From assembly GCA_937907025.1 (NCBI GenBank), contig CALESJ010000026.1, positions 1 to 64,000 on the forward strand: a stretch of DNA of 64,000 bases. The letters run 5' to 3'. Every line of letters begins with the position of its first letter. Positions within the stretch are counted from its first letter, which is position 1. The stretch comes from an uncultured Faecalibacterium sp. GTDB taxonomy: Bacteria; Bacillota; Clostridia; Oscillospirales; Ruminococcaceae. Position numbers and translations under genes: made by a program. Shown one piece after another: positions 60,823 to 64,000 of this stretch. Under the pieces are notes generated by a model. That model did not search any database and was not told the origin of the DNA. It saw nothing but the letters and a program-made list of their open reading frames with translations.

Positions 60823-61761
60823 ATGCAGTCCATCAGCAACAATGTAAAAGGCGGTTTTCTGACCATGTTCGGCGCTGCCTGCTGGGGCATTTCCGGCTGC
60901 ATGGGACAGTATCTGTTTGATGTGCAGGGTATGGATGCCTTCTGGCTGGCCCCCATCCGATTGTTTCTGGCGGGCGTTCTGCTGTGCGGGTATTTCCTGA
61001 TCCGGAACCCCAAACTGCTCTTTGCTCCCTGGCACGGACGGCGCAACATCCTGGACCTTCTGATTTATGGCATTGCCGGTGTCAGCGGCTGCCAGATGCT
61101 GTACTTCACCACCATCCAGCTGGCAGGCGCCGGTATGGCCACCATCCTGCAGAACATCTCGCCGGTGTTCATTCTTATTGTGGTGTGCTGGCAGGCCAAG
61201 CGTCTGCCCCGGGGCTTTGAGGTCGGGTCCATCATCCTGGCCCTGATCGGCCTGTTCTTCCTGACCACCCACGGCAGCCTGGACGGACTGGCCATCAGCC
61301 CCGAAGCGCTGGTCACCGGCCTGTGCTGCGCCCTGTGCGTGGTCATCTACACCGTGTGGCCCCGCAATCTGCAGCAGCAGTTCCCCACCCCGGTGTTGCA
61401 GGGCTGGGCATTTTTGGTAGGCGGCAGCCTGTTCAGCCTGATCTGCCGCCCCTGGCAGACCGGCTATGTACCCACCGCCATGGGCTGGTTCGGCATTGCG
61501 GTGGTAGTGCTCATCGGCAACGTGGTGGCTTTCTGCTGCTTCATGCAAGGCGTCAAGATGGTAGGTGCCCAGAAAGCCAGCCTGTACAGCTTTGCAGAGC
61601 CGGTGACGGCAGCCATTATCAGCACCCTGGTACTGGGCTCCTCCTTCACTTTCTGGGATGCTCTGGGCTTTGGATGTATCTTCCTGATGCTGGTTCTGCT
61701 GGCCAGACCGGAACCCAAGCCCGTTTCCCCTGCCCCGCAGCCGGCCAAGGCACACACCTGA
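60823..61761 (+). CDS. EamA/DMT family transporter
   Basis: The 312-residue protein has ten helices in two EamA repeats (GAACWGISGCMGQYLF; LCCALCVVIYTVWPRNLQQQFP). The second half ends GCIFLMLVLLARPEP. GGAGGGG lies 8 bases before ATG 60823; a GTG at 60814 overlaps that site. The substrate is unknown; such carriers move amino acids, nucleosides or sugars. Confidence 0.88.
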   Translation: MQSISNNVKGGFLTMFGAACWGISGCMGQYLFDVQGMDAFWLAPIRLFLAGVLLCGYFLIRNPKLLFAPWHGRRNILDLLIYGIAGVSGCQMLYFTTIQLAGAGMATILQNISPVFILIVVCWQAKRLPRGFEVGSIILALIGLFFLTTHGSLDGLAISPEALVTGLCCALCVVIYTVWPRNLQQQFPTPVLQGWAFLVGGSLFSLICRPWQTGYVPTAMGWFGIAVVVLIGNVVAFCCFMQGVKMVGAQKASLYSFAEPVTAAIISTLVLGSSFTFWDALGFGCIFLMLVLLARPEPKPVSPAPQPAKAHT

Positions 61762-61795
61762 ACGCTGCTGCGATAAAAGAAACTCCTGATTTACA

Positions 61796-61831
61796 CCCGC
61801 GCAAGGTTTGACACAGACCCTTGCGCGGGTG
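61796..61831 (+). terminator. Hairpin ending the queT operon
   Basis: ACCCGCGCAAGG, 11-base loop, CCTTGCGCGGGT, a perfect 12-pair stem, followed only by GTATTATATT. The poor T tract makes termination incomplete. Confidence 0.6.
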
Positions 61832-61837
61832 TATTAT
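61808..61837 (+). promoter_or_regulatory. Promoter of secA, overlapping the hairpin
   Basis: TTGACA, 18-base spacer, TATTAT. The -35 lies in the hairpin loop and the -10 just after its right arm. Confidence 0.65.
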
Positions 61838-61910
61838 ATTGGAGTGTATCACAACCTGCATACGACAAAACCGACCGCCTTCGGGCGGCAGAAATGATAG
61901 GGGTTCGTAT

Positions 61911-64000
<2,090 letters not shown>

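Overview
The window looks like a chromosomal segment of a Gram-positive, moderately GC-rich gut clostridium in the Faecalibacterium / Gemmiger / Subdoligranulum neighbourhood (inference). The reasons are near-consensus sigma-A promoters and strong AGGAGG ribosome sites, a Gram-positive cell-surface kit (sortase, LytR-CpsA-Psr protein, SipW-type signal peptidase, CpsB/C/D phosphoregulation), and a leader upstream of queT that matches the preQ1-III riboswitch class, known to me mainly from this group.

Region 1 (1-10,907) is accessory DNA. It starts with three decayed minus-strand genes (sigma-70 region-4-like, an unknown protein, and an XRE regulator with two early amber stops). A tight plus-strand operon follows: a zinc-finger amidoligase, a class II glutamine amidotransferase and a small serine resolvase, preceded by a frameshifted 39-residue ORF. 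Next come a Rep_trans-like replication protein, a large serine recombinase preceded by a 38-residue ORF, and an 804-residue protein I cannot place, with its own near-perfect promoter. This is the most likely place for something undescribed.

Region 2 (10,954-18,222) is a surface and matrix locus: LysR regulator, a TasA/camelysin-like secreted protein, SipW-type signal peptidase, a short protein with a non-canonical sorting signal, a class D sortase, a four-helix membrane protein, then CpsC, CpsD (tyrosine kinase) and CpsB (phosphatase). More envelope polysaccharide genes lie at 25,440-30,581 on the minus strand: an LCP ligase, a WecG/TagA-type transferase fused to a membrane/Rossmann half normally seen in sugar-phosphate transferases, and a WbaP-like initiating transferase.

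Region 3 (18,434-24,964) is a minus-strand hypB - large Fe-S/FAD oxidoreductase - hypA - membrane protein operon, divergent from a GntR/FCD regulator. Two 15-bp palindromes of the form TGTGG-N5-CCACA sit on either side of the divergent promoters and are probably the regulator's operators.

Region 4 (31,370-64,000) is mostly core genome: a truncated penicillin-binding protein, ogt, a PatB-type lyase, a YheO-like regulator, two MATE transporters, a Crh-like HPr-family protein, tex, a YfhO-like protein, an HD nucleotidase, dusB, polA, tsaD, glnS, two tRNA-Ser genes, L-serine dehydratase (sdaAB/sdaAA), a BlaI-type repressor with repeated operators, serC, serA, a pyridoxal kinase-like gene, trmL, degV, the preQ1-III riboswitch with queT, a HAD phosphatase, an EamA transporter and the 5' part of secA, which runs off the end. 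Serine turnover and serine tRNAs are concentrated between 49,650 and 55,065. I saw no rRNA, CRISPR array, insertion sequence or prophage structural genes.
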